Positions 7,983-15,193 of a DNA stretch of 64,000 nucleotides are shown piece after piece. The notes under the pieces are model-generated. The model searched no databases and was not told where the DNA came from. It saw only the letters and a program-made list of their open reading frames with translations. The translations under genes and the position numbers were made by a program. The first letter of the stretch is position 1. The number at the start of each line of letters is the position of its first letter. Source of the stretch: Actinoallomurus sp963823735 (lineage in GTDB: Bacteria; Actinomycetota; Actinomycetes; Streptosporangiales; Streptosporangiaceae); the NCBI GenBank assembly GCA_963823735.1, contig CAWGMO010000001.1, positions 372,001 through 436,000 of the forward strand. The letters are read 5' to 3'.

Positions 7983-8927
7983 ATGCACACAGTGGCGGTT
8001 CTGGCGCTGGACGGCACGGTTCCGTTCGACCTCTCGGTGCCGTGCGAGGTGTTCGGGCGCACCACCGCTCCCGGAGGCCGCCCGGCCTACCAGGTACGTG
8101 TGTGCGCGCCGGCGCCCGAGGTCGAGGCCGGCGCCTTCACGATCCGCGCCCGCTGGGGTCTCGACGGGCTCGACGGGGCCGACACAGTGATCGTTCCGGG
8201 CGTGAGCGACCTCGACGTGCCCGTACCCCCGCAGGTCATCGCGGCCCTGCGTACGGCGGCGGCCGACGGCGCGCGGATCGCCTCGATCTGCTCCGGGGCG
8301 TTCGTACTCGCCGCCACCGGGCTGCTCGACGGGCTGCGCGCGACCACCCACTGGATGGGCACCGCCGAGCTGGCCCGCCGGCACCCCGCGATCGACGTCG
8401 ACCCGGACGTCCTGTTCGTCGACAACGGGCGGATCCTCACCTCGGCCGGCGCCGCCGCCGGGCTGGACCTCTGCCTGCACATGGTCCGCACCGACCTCGG
8501 CGCGGCCGTCGCCGCGGAGGCCGCGCGCGTGTCCGTCATGCCCCTCGAACGCGCCGGCGGGCAGGCACAGTTCATCACCCACGAGCCGCCCGCTCCCGAC
8601 GGCTCGACCCTGGAACCCCTGCTGCGCTGGCTGGAGGACAACCTGCACCGGGAGCTGACGCTCAAGGACATCGCCGTACGGGCCGCGCTGAGCACCCGCA
8701 CCCTGAACCGGCGCTTCCGCGAGCAGACCGGCACCACCCCGCTGCGCTGGCTGAACCGCACCCGGCTACGCCGCGCCCAGTACCTCCTGGAGACCACCGA
8801 CCAGCCCGTCAACCGCGTCGCGGCACACGTCGGGTTCGGCTCCCCCACGACGTTCCGCGACCGGTTCCGCGAACTGACCGGCACCAGCCCGTACGCCTAC
8901 CGGCGCGCCTTCCGCGGCGCGCCCTAG
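7983..8927 (+). CDS. GlxA-type transcriptional regulator (DJ-1-like domain plus AraC HTH)
   Basis: A 314-residue regulator. Residues 1-190 form a DJ-1/PfpI-like domain with IASICSGAFVLAATGLLDG (Cys at the nucleophile position) and LTSAGAAAGLDLCLHMV. Residues about 215-310 form the AraC DNA-binding domain with two helix-turn-helix units, ending in VAAHVGFGSPTTFRDRFREL and TSPYAYRRAF. It is divergent from the DJ-1 family gene across a 175-base gap, the usual arrangement for control of that gene. A close structural paralogue lies at 29.4 kb beside a rhodanese gene. Confidence 0.93.
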   Translation: MHTVAVLALDGTVPFDLSVPCEVFGRTTAPGGRPAYQVRVCAPAPEVEAGAFTIRARWGLDGLDGADTVIVPGVSDLDVPVPPQVIAALRTAAADGARIASICSGAFVLAATGLLDGLRATTHWMGTAELARRHPAIDVDPDVLFVDNGRILTSAGAAAGLDLCLHMVRTDLGAAVAAEAARVSVMPLERAGGQAQFITHEPPAPDGSTLEPLLRWLEDNLHRELTLKDIAVRAALSTRTLNRRFREQTGTTPLRWLNRTRLRRAQYLLETTDQPVNRVAAHVGFGSPTTFRDRFRELTGTSPYAYRRAFRGAP

Positions 8928-8933
8928 GGTGTC

Positions 8934-9989
8934 CTAGATCGGCGGCGCGGATCGGAGGCGGAGGAGGAAGCAGGATCCGCCCTCGGGGCGTGGTTGGTAG
9001 CGGATGTCGCCGCCGTTGGCCTGGGCGAGGCTGCGGACGATCCAGAGTCCCAGTCCGGACCCCATGCCCGTCTGGCCTCCGGGCGCGCGGGTGAAGCGCT
9101 CGAACAGGTGGCCCGCGAAGTCCTCCGGCACGCCCGGGCCCTGGTCGCACACCTGGAGCTCGACCCAGCCCTTGCGCTCCACCACGGTGATGTCGACCGG
9201 CGGGCGGCCGTGCGCGAAGGCGTTCTCCAGGAGGTTGACGAGGATCTCGGCCAGCTCGCCCGGGTCCACGAGAGCCTCCAGGCCGGGAGGGCAGGAGACC
9301 TTCGTGTCGTCGGAGTTCGCCTCGAACTCCAGCAGGCGTTCGAGGATGAAGGCGAGGACGGGCACGCGCATCGGGCGTGACCTCTCGGGCCGTGCGTCGA
9401 TCCGCGACACGGTGAGCAGCTTGCGGGCCAGCGCCTGGAGGTAGGCCGCGCGGTCGGCGATGCGGTCGGCGATCACGACTCTCTGCGCGTCGGTGAGGGC
9501 GGATGGCGGGTCGCGAAGTACGTGGGCGAGCGCGCTGATCGCCGCCAGCGGGCTGCGCAGCTCGTGTGCGGCGACCGCGACCACGGAGTGCTCGCGGTCC
9601 AGGGCGGCCTCCAGCTCCCTCTCCTGCCGTCGCTGCCGGGTGACGTCGCGGAGCGACGCCACGTAGATGCGCTCGCCTTCCAGATTCGTGCTGGTCAACC
9701 GCATCTCGACGACGCGTACGCCTCCCTCGGGGAGCATCAGCTCGATCTCGGTGGCCCGGTCGGCGACGACGGGATAGCCGAACGACGTGCCGATGAGCTC
9801 GCCGGCCGAGCGGTCGAACAGCCGCTCGGCGGCCGGGTTGCACAGGCGGATGCACCCGTGGCCGTCGACGGCGATGATCCCGTCCGCGGACGCGGAGATG
9901 ATCACTTCGCCGGCCGCACTCCCCATGCCGGAGAGCCGTCGAGCCTCCGCGTCGTCGTCGGTCCCGCTGCCGGGGCAGGGCCTGTTCAT
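8934..9989 (-). CDS. PAS-domain sensor histidine kinase, third gene of the kaiBC operon
   Basis: A 351-residue soluble histidine kinase without membrane segments. An N-terminal PAS domain (residues about 25-130: ISASADGIIAVDGHGCIRLC through the PAC end) leads to a HisKA dimerisation box AAHELRSPLAAISALAH with the phospho-acceptor His. The ATPase domain follows with N box ILVNLLENAFAHG, G1 VCDQGPGVP and G2 GSGLGLWIV. It starts 4 bases after kaiC ends, so kaiB, kaiC and this kinase form one operon. By analogy with cyanobacterial SasA it may read out the KaiC state, but it lacks SasA's KaiB-like domain and has PAS instead. The divergent NarL-type regulator at 11.9 kb is the natural candidate partner; that pairing is inferred from position. 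Confidence 0.92.
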   Translation of the reverse strand: MNRPCPGSGTDDDAEARRLSGMGSAAGEVIISASADGIIAVDGHGCIRLCNPAAERLFDRSAGELIGTSFGYPVVADRATEIELMLPEGGVRVVEMRLTSTNLEGERIYVASLRDVTRQRRQERELEAALDREHSVVAVAAHELRSPLAAISALAHVLRDPPSALTDAQRVVIADRIADRAAYLQALARKLLTVSRIDARPERSRPMRVPVLAFILERLLEFEANSDDTKVSCPPGLEALVDPGELAEILVNLLENAFAHGRPPVDITVVERKGWVELQVCDQGPGVPEDFAGHLFERFTRAPGGQTGMGSGLGLWIVRSLAQANGGDIRYQPRPEGGSCFLLRLRSAPPI

Positions 9990-9993
9990 CGCG

Positions 9994-11514
9994 CTAGCTC
10001 CCCTCCCGCCAGTCGGGCCCGTCGAGGGGACGCAGCGGGTCCTCCGCCAGGGGCGCGGCCTCCGGGATGATGTGGGAGATCCCGGGGTAGGGCTCGCCGA
10101 TCCGCATCCCGCCGGCGTCGATCGTGGCCCGGCGGATGGTGTGGTCGTGGGCGGTCCCCCGCGTCTGGACCACCGCGATGGCGCGCTGCAGCTCGCCGGC
10201 GCGCTCGACGTACCGGACCAGGATCATCGCGTCGGTCAGGCTGGCGAACTCCATCGCGATGACGGGCGTCGCGCTGGGCGTGACCTGGGCGCCCGGCCCC
10301 GAGGTGAGCAGCGTGGTGACCTCGTGCTGGCGCAGGACCGCGCTCAGCGCGATGACGAACTCCACCAGCCCCGGCGGCGAGACGATGCGTTCCAGCGCGG
10401 ACAGCGTGTCGATGACCAGCCGGTCGGGCTCGAACTCCCTGATGGCGCGCCTGAGCCGGAGGAAGTGGTCCTCCAGGGACGCCACCTCCGGGTACTCCGC
10501 GATGATCCGCAGCAGGCCCGCCCGCTCCATGGCCTCGGCGTCGAGCCCCCAGCCGGTGGCGCTGCGTACGAGCTGGTCACGTGTCTCGTCGAACGTGCAG
10601 AACAGGCAGCGCTCGCCCGCGTCGAGGGCCGCCATCGCGAAGCGCAGCGAGGTCAGGGTCTTGCCGGCGCCGGTGGGGCCGGTGATCAGGGCGATGGCGT
10701 CCTTGAAGAGGCCGCCGCCCAGCATGGCGTCCAGCTCGGGGTTGCCGGTGGTGACGCGTACGCTCGACGCGGGTTTGCTCGGCATGATGTACGCCAGGGG
10801 GATGATCACGATGCCGTCCTGCGCGTCGATCGTGAACAGCCACTCGCCCGTACGGTGGCCACCGCCGCGCAGCTTGACGACCTCGACCGTACGGCGCCGT
10901 CTCCCGTGGTCGAGGACGTTCCGCAGGACGACGACGCTGTCGAGCACGAACTCCTCGACGCCGTAGCGGGATACGCCGTTGTACTCCTCCGGCCGCTCGG
11001 CCGTGAGCATCGAGGTGACGCCGAGCGGCTTGAGCCTCATCGCTACGCGCGACAATTCGTGCCGCACCGCCGCACTGTCGTCGAACTGGGTGAAGATCGC
11101 GCCGAGAGAGTCGACTGACAGGCGTTTCGCACCGATCTGGCGTGTGGCGTGGGCGATTCGGGCGATCAGCGCGTCGAAGTCGTACGGCCCGGCCGCCACG
11201 TACGGCTCGGACATGGTGCTCGCCGCGTCGACGAAGATCCACTGGCCCTCGTTCTCCCAGTGTTCGATGTCGAATCCCAGGGAGAGCGCGTTGCGGCGGA
11301 TCTCGACGATCGACTCCTCGAAGGTCACGAACACACCGGGTTCGCCGTAGCGCGTGATGCCGCGGGCGAGGAACTCGATGGCGAAGAGCGTCTTGCCGCT
11401 GCCGCTCGTCCCGGCCAGGAGCGTGGCGCGGCCGACCGGGAACCCGCCCATGGTCACGTCGTCGAAGCCGCTGATCCCGGTGGGCATCCGCTCGATCTTC
11501 TCGAAGTCGGCCAT
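9994..11514 (-). CDS. kaiC: KaiC-like double RecA ATPase
   Basis: A 506-residue protein with two tandem KaiC/RadA domains. CI has Walker A GTSGSGKT (residue about 35), the catalytic Glu pair in VTFEESIVEIR and the DSLGAIF strand. CII has Walker A GPTGAGKT (residue about 280), CTFDETRDQLV and LVIDTLSALERIV. In cyanobacterial KaiC the phosphorylated Ser-Thr pair precedes I-T-D; here the aligned stretch is FASLTDAMILVRY, so the pair reads Ala-Ser. The C-terminal tail is shortened compared with the KaiA-binding tail of Synechococcus. The ATG at 11514 shares one base with the kaiB stop (TGATG), with a GGGAGGGG ribosome site inside kaiB, indicating translational coupling. No kaiA homologue is seen in the window. 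Confidence 0.93.
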   Translation of the reverse strand: MADFEKIERMPTGISGFDDVTMGGFPVGRATLLAGTSGSGKTLFAIEFLARGITRYGEPGVFVTFEESIVEIRRNALSLGFDIEHWENEGQWIFVDAASTMSEPYVAAGPYDFDALIARIAHATRQIGAKRLSVDSLGAIFTQFDDSAAVRHELSRVAMRLKPLGVTSMLTAERPEEYNGVSRYGVEEFVLDSVVVLRNVLDHGRRRRTVEVVKLRGGGHRTGEWLFTIDAQDGIVIIPLAYIMPSKPASSVRVTTGNPELDAMLGGGLFKDAIALITGPTGAGKTLTSLRFAMAALDAGERCLFCTFDETRDQLVRSATGWGLDAEAMERAGLLRIIAEYPEVASLEDHFLRLRRAIREFEPDRLVIDTLSALERIVSPPGLVEFVIALSAVLRQHEVTTLLTSGPGAQVTPSATPVIAMEFASLTDAMILVRYVERAGELQRAIAVVQTRGTAHDHTIRRATIDAGGMRIGEPYPGISHIIPEAAPLAEDPLRPLDGPDWREGS

Positions 11515-11816
11515 CACTCACCCCCTCCCGTGGACGCCGGGTCCGCGCTCGGGATGCCGAGGGAGGCGGCGGCCCTCATCTGGTCGGAGAGGTCGCCGAT
11601 CACACGCAGCATCGGCAGCGGCGTGAGCCGGACCACGGTCGGGGTGGCCAGGATCCGTTCCTCCTCCGCGAGATCGGGGCGTTCGACGGCGTCGATGACC
11701 TCGTACTCGTAGCGGCCGGGAAGGTGTTCCTCACAGAGGAAGCGCAGGTTGGACTCCGCCTCGCGCGACCTGGCGGTCCGTCCGGCGACGTACAACCTGA
11801 ATGAGTAGTCACTCAC
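11514..11816 (-). CDS. kaiB: KaiB-family protein
   Basis: A 100-residue thioredoxin-like protein of the KaiB family. Readable family hallmarks are FRLYVAGRTARSREAESNLR at the first strand-helix, YEVIDAVERPDLAEEERILA, and the highly diagnostic ATPTVVRLTPLPMLRVIGDL. In cyanobacteria KaiB binds phosphorylated KaiC after a fold switch. The GTG at 11816 has a GGAGGCGGGG ribosome site. It is the first gene of the kaiB-kaiC-kinase operon and lies 115 bases from the divergent response regulator. The C-terminal tail is Gly/Ser rich and short. Confidence 0.93.
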   Translation of the reverse strand: MSDYSFRLYVAGRTARSREAESNLRFLCEEHLPGRYEYEVIDAVERPDLAEEERILATPTVVRLTPLPMLRVIGDLSDQMRAAASLGIPSADPASTGGGE

Positions 11817-11931
11817 GTGTCAGCCCCGCCTCCGGCTTCCACCGGTGGGTACGCTCGAAGGGTCCCTCTTCTCGGACCTACCCCACCTGACCAGGGCGGA
11901 CACCGGAGTTCGTGGTCGGCGACGAAGGGGT

Positions 11932-12627
11932 GTGATCACGTTGGATCCGACGGCAACCGGCGTTCGGACGACCCGGGTCCTGGTGGTCGAGGACCAGCGG
12001 GCGCTCGCGGACGCCCTCCAGATCGCCATCAACGCGCAGCCGGACCTGGAGTGCACGGGCGTCGCCGCGACCGCCGAGGAGTGCCTGCGGGAGACGACCA
12101 CGCACCGGCCGGACGTCATCCTGATGGACATCCATCTGCCCGGCGTCGACGGCATCGAGGGCACCCGGCGGGTCAAGGCGCGGGAGCCCGGCATACGCGT
12201 GCTGATCCTGACCGGCGACGTCTCCCCGGCGCTCTTCGTCGCCGCCGAAACGGCGGGTGCCGACGCCTTCCTGGCGAAGGACAGCGCGTTCCCCGACATC
12301 CTGGCGGCGATCAGGACACCGCTCGGCAAGAAGATCATGATGGAGGGCGCCACGCTGGCGGCCCTGTTCAAGGAGCACCGGCGCCTCGGGATGTCGCCCG
12401 ACCACAGCGCGGACCTGACGCGGCTCACCGGACGCGAACGGCAGATTCTCGGCCTGATGTGCGAGGGGCTGGATCCCTCCGGGATCGCCGAGCAGCTCGA
12501 AATGAGCCCTCACACGGCGCGCGGCCACGTCAAGAACGTCATGGCCAAGCTGGACGCCCACACCCAGCTCGAAGCGGTCGTCATCGCGATCCGCACCGGC
12601 CTGCTGCCGGTGCCTCCGCCCCGCTGA
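11932..12627 (+). CDS. NarL/LuxR-type response regulator, divergent from kaiBC
   Basis: A 231-residue two-component regulator. The receiver domain has the acidic pair in VLVVEDQRALADAL, the phospho-acceptor Asp in VILMDIHLPGVDGIEG, the switch Thr in VLILTGDVSP and Lys in DAFLAKDSAF. The C-terminal LuxR helix-turn-helix reads LTGRERQILGLMCEGLDPSG and ends with HTARGHVKNVMAKLDAHTQL. The start is uncertain: the GTG at 11932 sits only one base after the GAAGGGG ribosome site, while the in-frame TTG at 11941 is better spaced. Divergence from the KaiB-KaiC-kinase operon makes it the likely output regulator of that module. A hairpin follows its stop. Confidence 0.9.
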   Translation: MITLDPTATGVRTTRVLVVEDQRALADALQIAINAQPDLECTGVAATAEECLRETTTHRPDVILMDIHLPGVDGIEGTRRVKAREPGIRVLILTGDVSPALFVAAETAGADAFLAKDSAFPDILAAIRTPLGKKIMMEGATLAALFKEHRRLGMSPDHSADLTRLTGRERQILGLMCEGLDPSGIAEQLEMSPHTARGHVKNVMAKLDAHTQLEAVVIAIRTGLLPVPPPR

Positions 12628-12628
12628 G

Positions 12629-12661
12629 CGGCGGGCCCGCACCGAGGGCGCGGACCCGCCG
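12629..12661. terminator. Hairpin between convergent response regulator and ferredoxin genes
   Basis: Twelve-base arms (CGGCGGGCCCGC and its complement with one mismatch) around a 9-base loop fill the 38-base gap between two convergent stop codons. There is no T run, but position and stability suit a bidirectional terminator. Confidence 0.6.
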
Positions 12662-12665
12662 TCGG

Positions 12666-12863
12666 TCAGGACTCGTCGACCTCGATCGCCATGCCGGGGC
12701 AGACTCCGGCCGCCTGACGGATCGCGTTGTGCGACTCGGCGGGCGGGTCCTCCTGAAGGACGATGACGGTGCCGTCGTCCTCGGTCTGGTCGAAGATCTC
12801 GGGCGCGACGAGCACGCACTGCCCGGCGCCGATGCACTTGTCGCGATCGGTAATGATCTTCAT
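12666..12863 (-). CDS. Small ferredoxin, P450 redox partner
   Basis: A 65-residue ferredoxin of the single-cluster actinobacterial type. It starts MKIITDRDKCIGAGQCVLVA and ends with AAGVCPGMAIEVDES. The Cys pattern C-x2-G-x2-C ... C-P has three ligand Cys with the expected second Cys replaced (CIGAGQC), as in 3Fe-4S ferredoxins that feed P450s. The ATG at 12863 follows an AGAGGAGG site; a longer reading upstream is unlikely. It lies 19 bases after the P450 on the same strand, so it is the dedicated electron donor of that enzyme, or was before the P450 frame was broken. Confidence 0.93.
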   Translation of the reverse strand: MKIITDRDKCIGAGQCVLVAPEIFDQTEDDGTVIVLQEDPPAESHNAIRQAAGVCPGMAIEVDES

Positions 12864-12882
12864 ATCGTTGGCCTCCTCTGAT

Positions 12883-14093
12883 TCACCAGGTGACAGGTAG
12901 TTCGTGCACGCCATAGATCAGCATGTCGTGCTTGAACTTGACCTCTTCCAGCGGGATCGCCAGCTTCAGCGTCGGGATGCGCCGGAAGAGGGTCGGGTAG
13001 ACGACCTGGAGCTCCACTCTCGCCAATGGCTGGCCCAGGCACTGGTGGATGCCGAAGCCGAAGGCGATGTGGTGGCGCGCCGGGCGGTGGATGTCCAGGA
13101 CGTCCGGCATCGGGAAGGCCGCTCGGTCGCGGTTGCCCGCGTCGTTGGCCGCGATGATGCCCTCGCCGGCCCTGATCAGCTGATCGCCGACCTGGACGTC
13201 CTCCAAGGCCACACGCCGCCGGCCGCTGTGCACGATGTTGAGGTACCTCAGCAGCTCCTCGACGGCGCCCGCGACCACCGCGGGTCCTCCGAGTCGCGTA
13301 CCTCGGCGAGCTGCTCGGGATGCTCCAGCAGGGCCAGCGTGCCGAGCGCCGTCATGTTCGCGGTCGTCTCGTGCCCGGCGATCAGGAGCAGGACGGCCAT
13401 GTCGGTGACTTCGGACTGGTTCAGCGCGCCGGAGGCGAGCTGGTCGCCGGCAAGCCTGCTGAGCAGGTCGTCACCCGGGTCCTTCACCTTCCGGCTGACG
13501 AGACCCGAGAGGTAGTCCCGCAGCTCGTCACTGGCGGCGAGGGACTCCTCGACCGTCGACCTGGTGGAGATGACCGTCTTGCTGCACCGCTGGAACAGCT
13601 CGTGGTCGTCGTAGGGGACCCCGAGCAGCTCGCAGATGACCAGCGACGGGAGCGGGAGCGCGAGGTCCTGCACCAGGTCGACCGGCCCGCCCTTCGCGAG
13701 CATCTTGTCGATCAGTTCGTCGGTGATCTGCTGGACCCTCGGCCGCAGCGCCTCGATCCGCTTGATCGTGAAGTTCGGGGTCAGCATCTTCCGGTGCACG
13801 TTGTGCTCCGGGTTGTCCATCGTGATGAACGCGCGTAGGCGCTGACGCCGGGCGGCCGAGGCTTCCGTGACGTGCGGATATCCGGGCTTTGTCACGTCCG
13901 CGCTGAATCTCGGGTCCGACAGCACCGCGCGCTGCTCGTCGTAGCCGGTGATGAGCCATGGGGCACTCCCATCCCACAGCCGGACCCGGGTGACCGGATC
14001 CTCGCTCCTCAGCCGGCCCAGCTCCTCGGGCGGGTCGAACGGGCAGCCCCGCGTGAAGGGGAGGACGGGAAGGTCGGAAGCGGTTTCGGTCAT
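12883..14093 (-). pseudogene. Cytochrome P450 with a single frameshift near 13282
   Basis: Two frames together make one complete P450. The first runs from MTETASDLPVLPFTRGCPFD through the I-helix LLIAGHETTANM and then derails after LAEVRDSEDP. The second begins in the other frame just before the K-helix EELLRYLN and continues through the haem loop FGFGIHQCLGQPLARVEL to the stop. The expected reading across the break is D-P-A-V-V-A-G, which needs one extra C in the CCC at about 13282-13284. All other landmarks are intact and the total length is normal, so this is either a sequencing indel or a very recent loss. It is followed by its ferredoxin; a TetR gene lies upstream. Confidence 0.88.
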
Positions 14094-14114
14094 CGGTCCC
14101 TCCTGCTTGCACCG

Positions 14115-14157
14115 ACAGTCACCGAACGACTGTTCACTGACTCACAGAACATATGTT
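14115..14157. promoter_or_regulatory. Inverted repeats in the P450 promoter region
   Basis: The gap between the TetR gene and the P450 start holds two symmetrical elements: ACAGTC-N7-GACTGT at 14115-14133 and the perfect palindrome AACATATGTT at 14148-14157. Either could be the operator of the neighbouring TetR regulator, which typically binds such sites in front of an adjacent oxidoreductase gene. Confidence 0.45.
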
Positions 14158-14236
14158 AGGTCGGTTTGGGAGTAAAGGGACAATCTGGCGCGTAGATCAT
14201 TTTTTGGGCTCGGCAAGGGCCGGCCAGAACGACAAT

Positions 14237-14860
14237 CTAGTCAAGAACGAGAGAGATCAATTCATCCACGAAAGGCAGGATGCGGTCGGCGCCGTCCAGA
14301 TCGGGATTCGCGTGGTAGAGCGCGACCCTGCCGTGGGTGCCGACGAACACCATGATGGCGGCGCGCTCGCTGGGCACCCGGAGGGTACGGCCCGCCTCCT
14401 CGCACCGCTCGAACGCGGTGCCGACGGAGTCGATGACGTCGCGGAGCGGGCCGCGCGGGCGCTGCCCAGGCTCCTTCGGCGAGCGGCGATGGCTCAGCAT
14501 CAGCCGGTAGTGGCCGGGATTGTCGATGGCGAACCGGCAGTACGCGTGCATCTGCGCGCGCACGCGGCCCTCGACGTCGTCGGCCGGCACGCCCTCGTCG
14601 GCCTTCTTCATGGCGGCCGACAGCCGCTTGTAGTCGTACTCGATCATGCCGCGCACCAGCGCGGCCTTGTCGGCGAAGTGCTGGTAGATGCTGGCGGGCG
14701 CGATGCCGACGGCGCGCGCGACGCCCCGGATGGTCAGCGCCTCCTCGCCCTCCAGCTCGGAGAAAAGGCGCCCGGCCGCGTCGAGGATCTCCACGCGCAG
14801 CCGCTCTCCCTGACCCCACGGGTTTCGGGTGCGGTGCGCGGTCGCCTCTTCGGACACCAC
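14237..14860 (-). CDS. TetR family transcriptional regulator
   Basis: A 207-residue TetR repressor. Residues about 18-65 are the HTH domain: LRVEILDAAGRLFSELEGEE, then RGVARAVGIAPASIYQHFADKAALV with the conserved recognition helix SIYQHF. The rest is the helical ligand-binding domain. The GTG at 14860 is preceded by GGGAGGATGGAG. The P450-ferredoxin pair lies directly downstream on the same strand behind a region with two symmetrical repeats, so control of P450 expression is likely. The ligand is unknown. Confidence 0.92.
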   Translation of the reverse strand: MVSEEATAHRTRNPWGQGERLRVEILDAAGRLFSELEGEEALTIRGVARAVGIAPASIYQHFADKAALVRGMIEYDYKRLSAAMKKADEGVPADDVEGRVRAQMHAYCRFAIDNPGHYRLMLSHRRSPKEPGQRPRGPLRDVIDSVGTAFERCEEAGRTLRVPSERAAIMVFVGTHGRVALYHANPDLDGADRILPFVDELISLVLD

Positions 14861-15193
14861 TCCATCCTCCCTGGTGACAACGGATCACAACACCCCTGGC
14901 ATTCACAGCCGTCAGATCTCAGGCCTTCGCGGCCGAACGATTGGCGCCCCGCTGCCCGGCACCACACGCGGCCCGCGAAACGGAGCCTGTCGCCGGTTAG
15001 CGGGCGCGTCACACTCCAGGCCTTATCCGGGCAGCGCGTACGCCTGTTGATCACCGCAATTCAACTGCGGTAATTTGTCACGATTTCGCATCCTTCCGAC
15101 CTGGCACCTTCTGCGACGCGGGCCCCACAACCACAATCTCCCCTTGTTCACCACTTGTCGGACCAATGACGGTCTGACCTGTAAGGGGGTTTC
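14861..15193. other. Non-coding region between TetR and S33 peptidase genes
   Basis: About 330 bases without a credible gene. It contains an inverted repeat ACCGCA-N7-TGCGGT at 15053-15071 in a locally AT-rich stretch and must hold the divergent promoters of the TetR regulator and the secreted peptidase. A strong GTAAGGGGG ribosome site ends the region just before the GTG at 15194. No riboswitch or small RNA was recognised. Confidence 0.6.

Noticed and set aside
7163..8927. DJ-1 gene and GlxA regulator as a duplicated pair with the rhodanese and regulator at 28.9-30.3 kb
   Set aside because: The regulators share architecture, but the neighbours (DJ-1 enzyme and rhodanese) are unrelated and the regulator sequences differ widely, so a recent segmental duplication is not supported.
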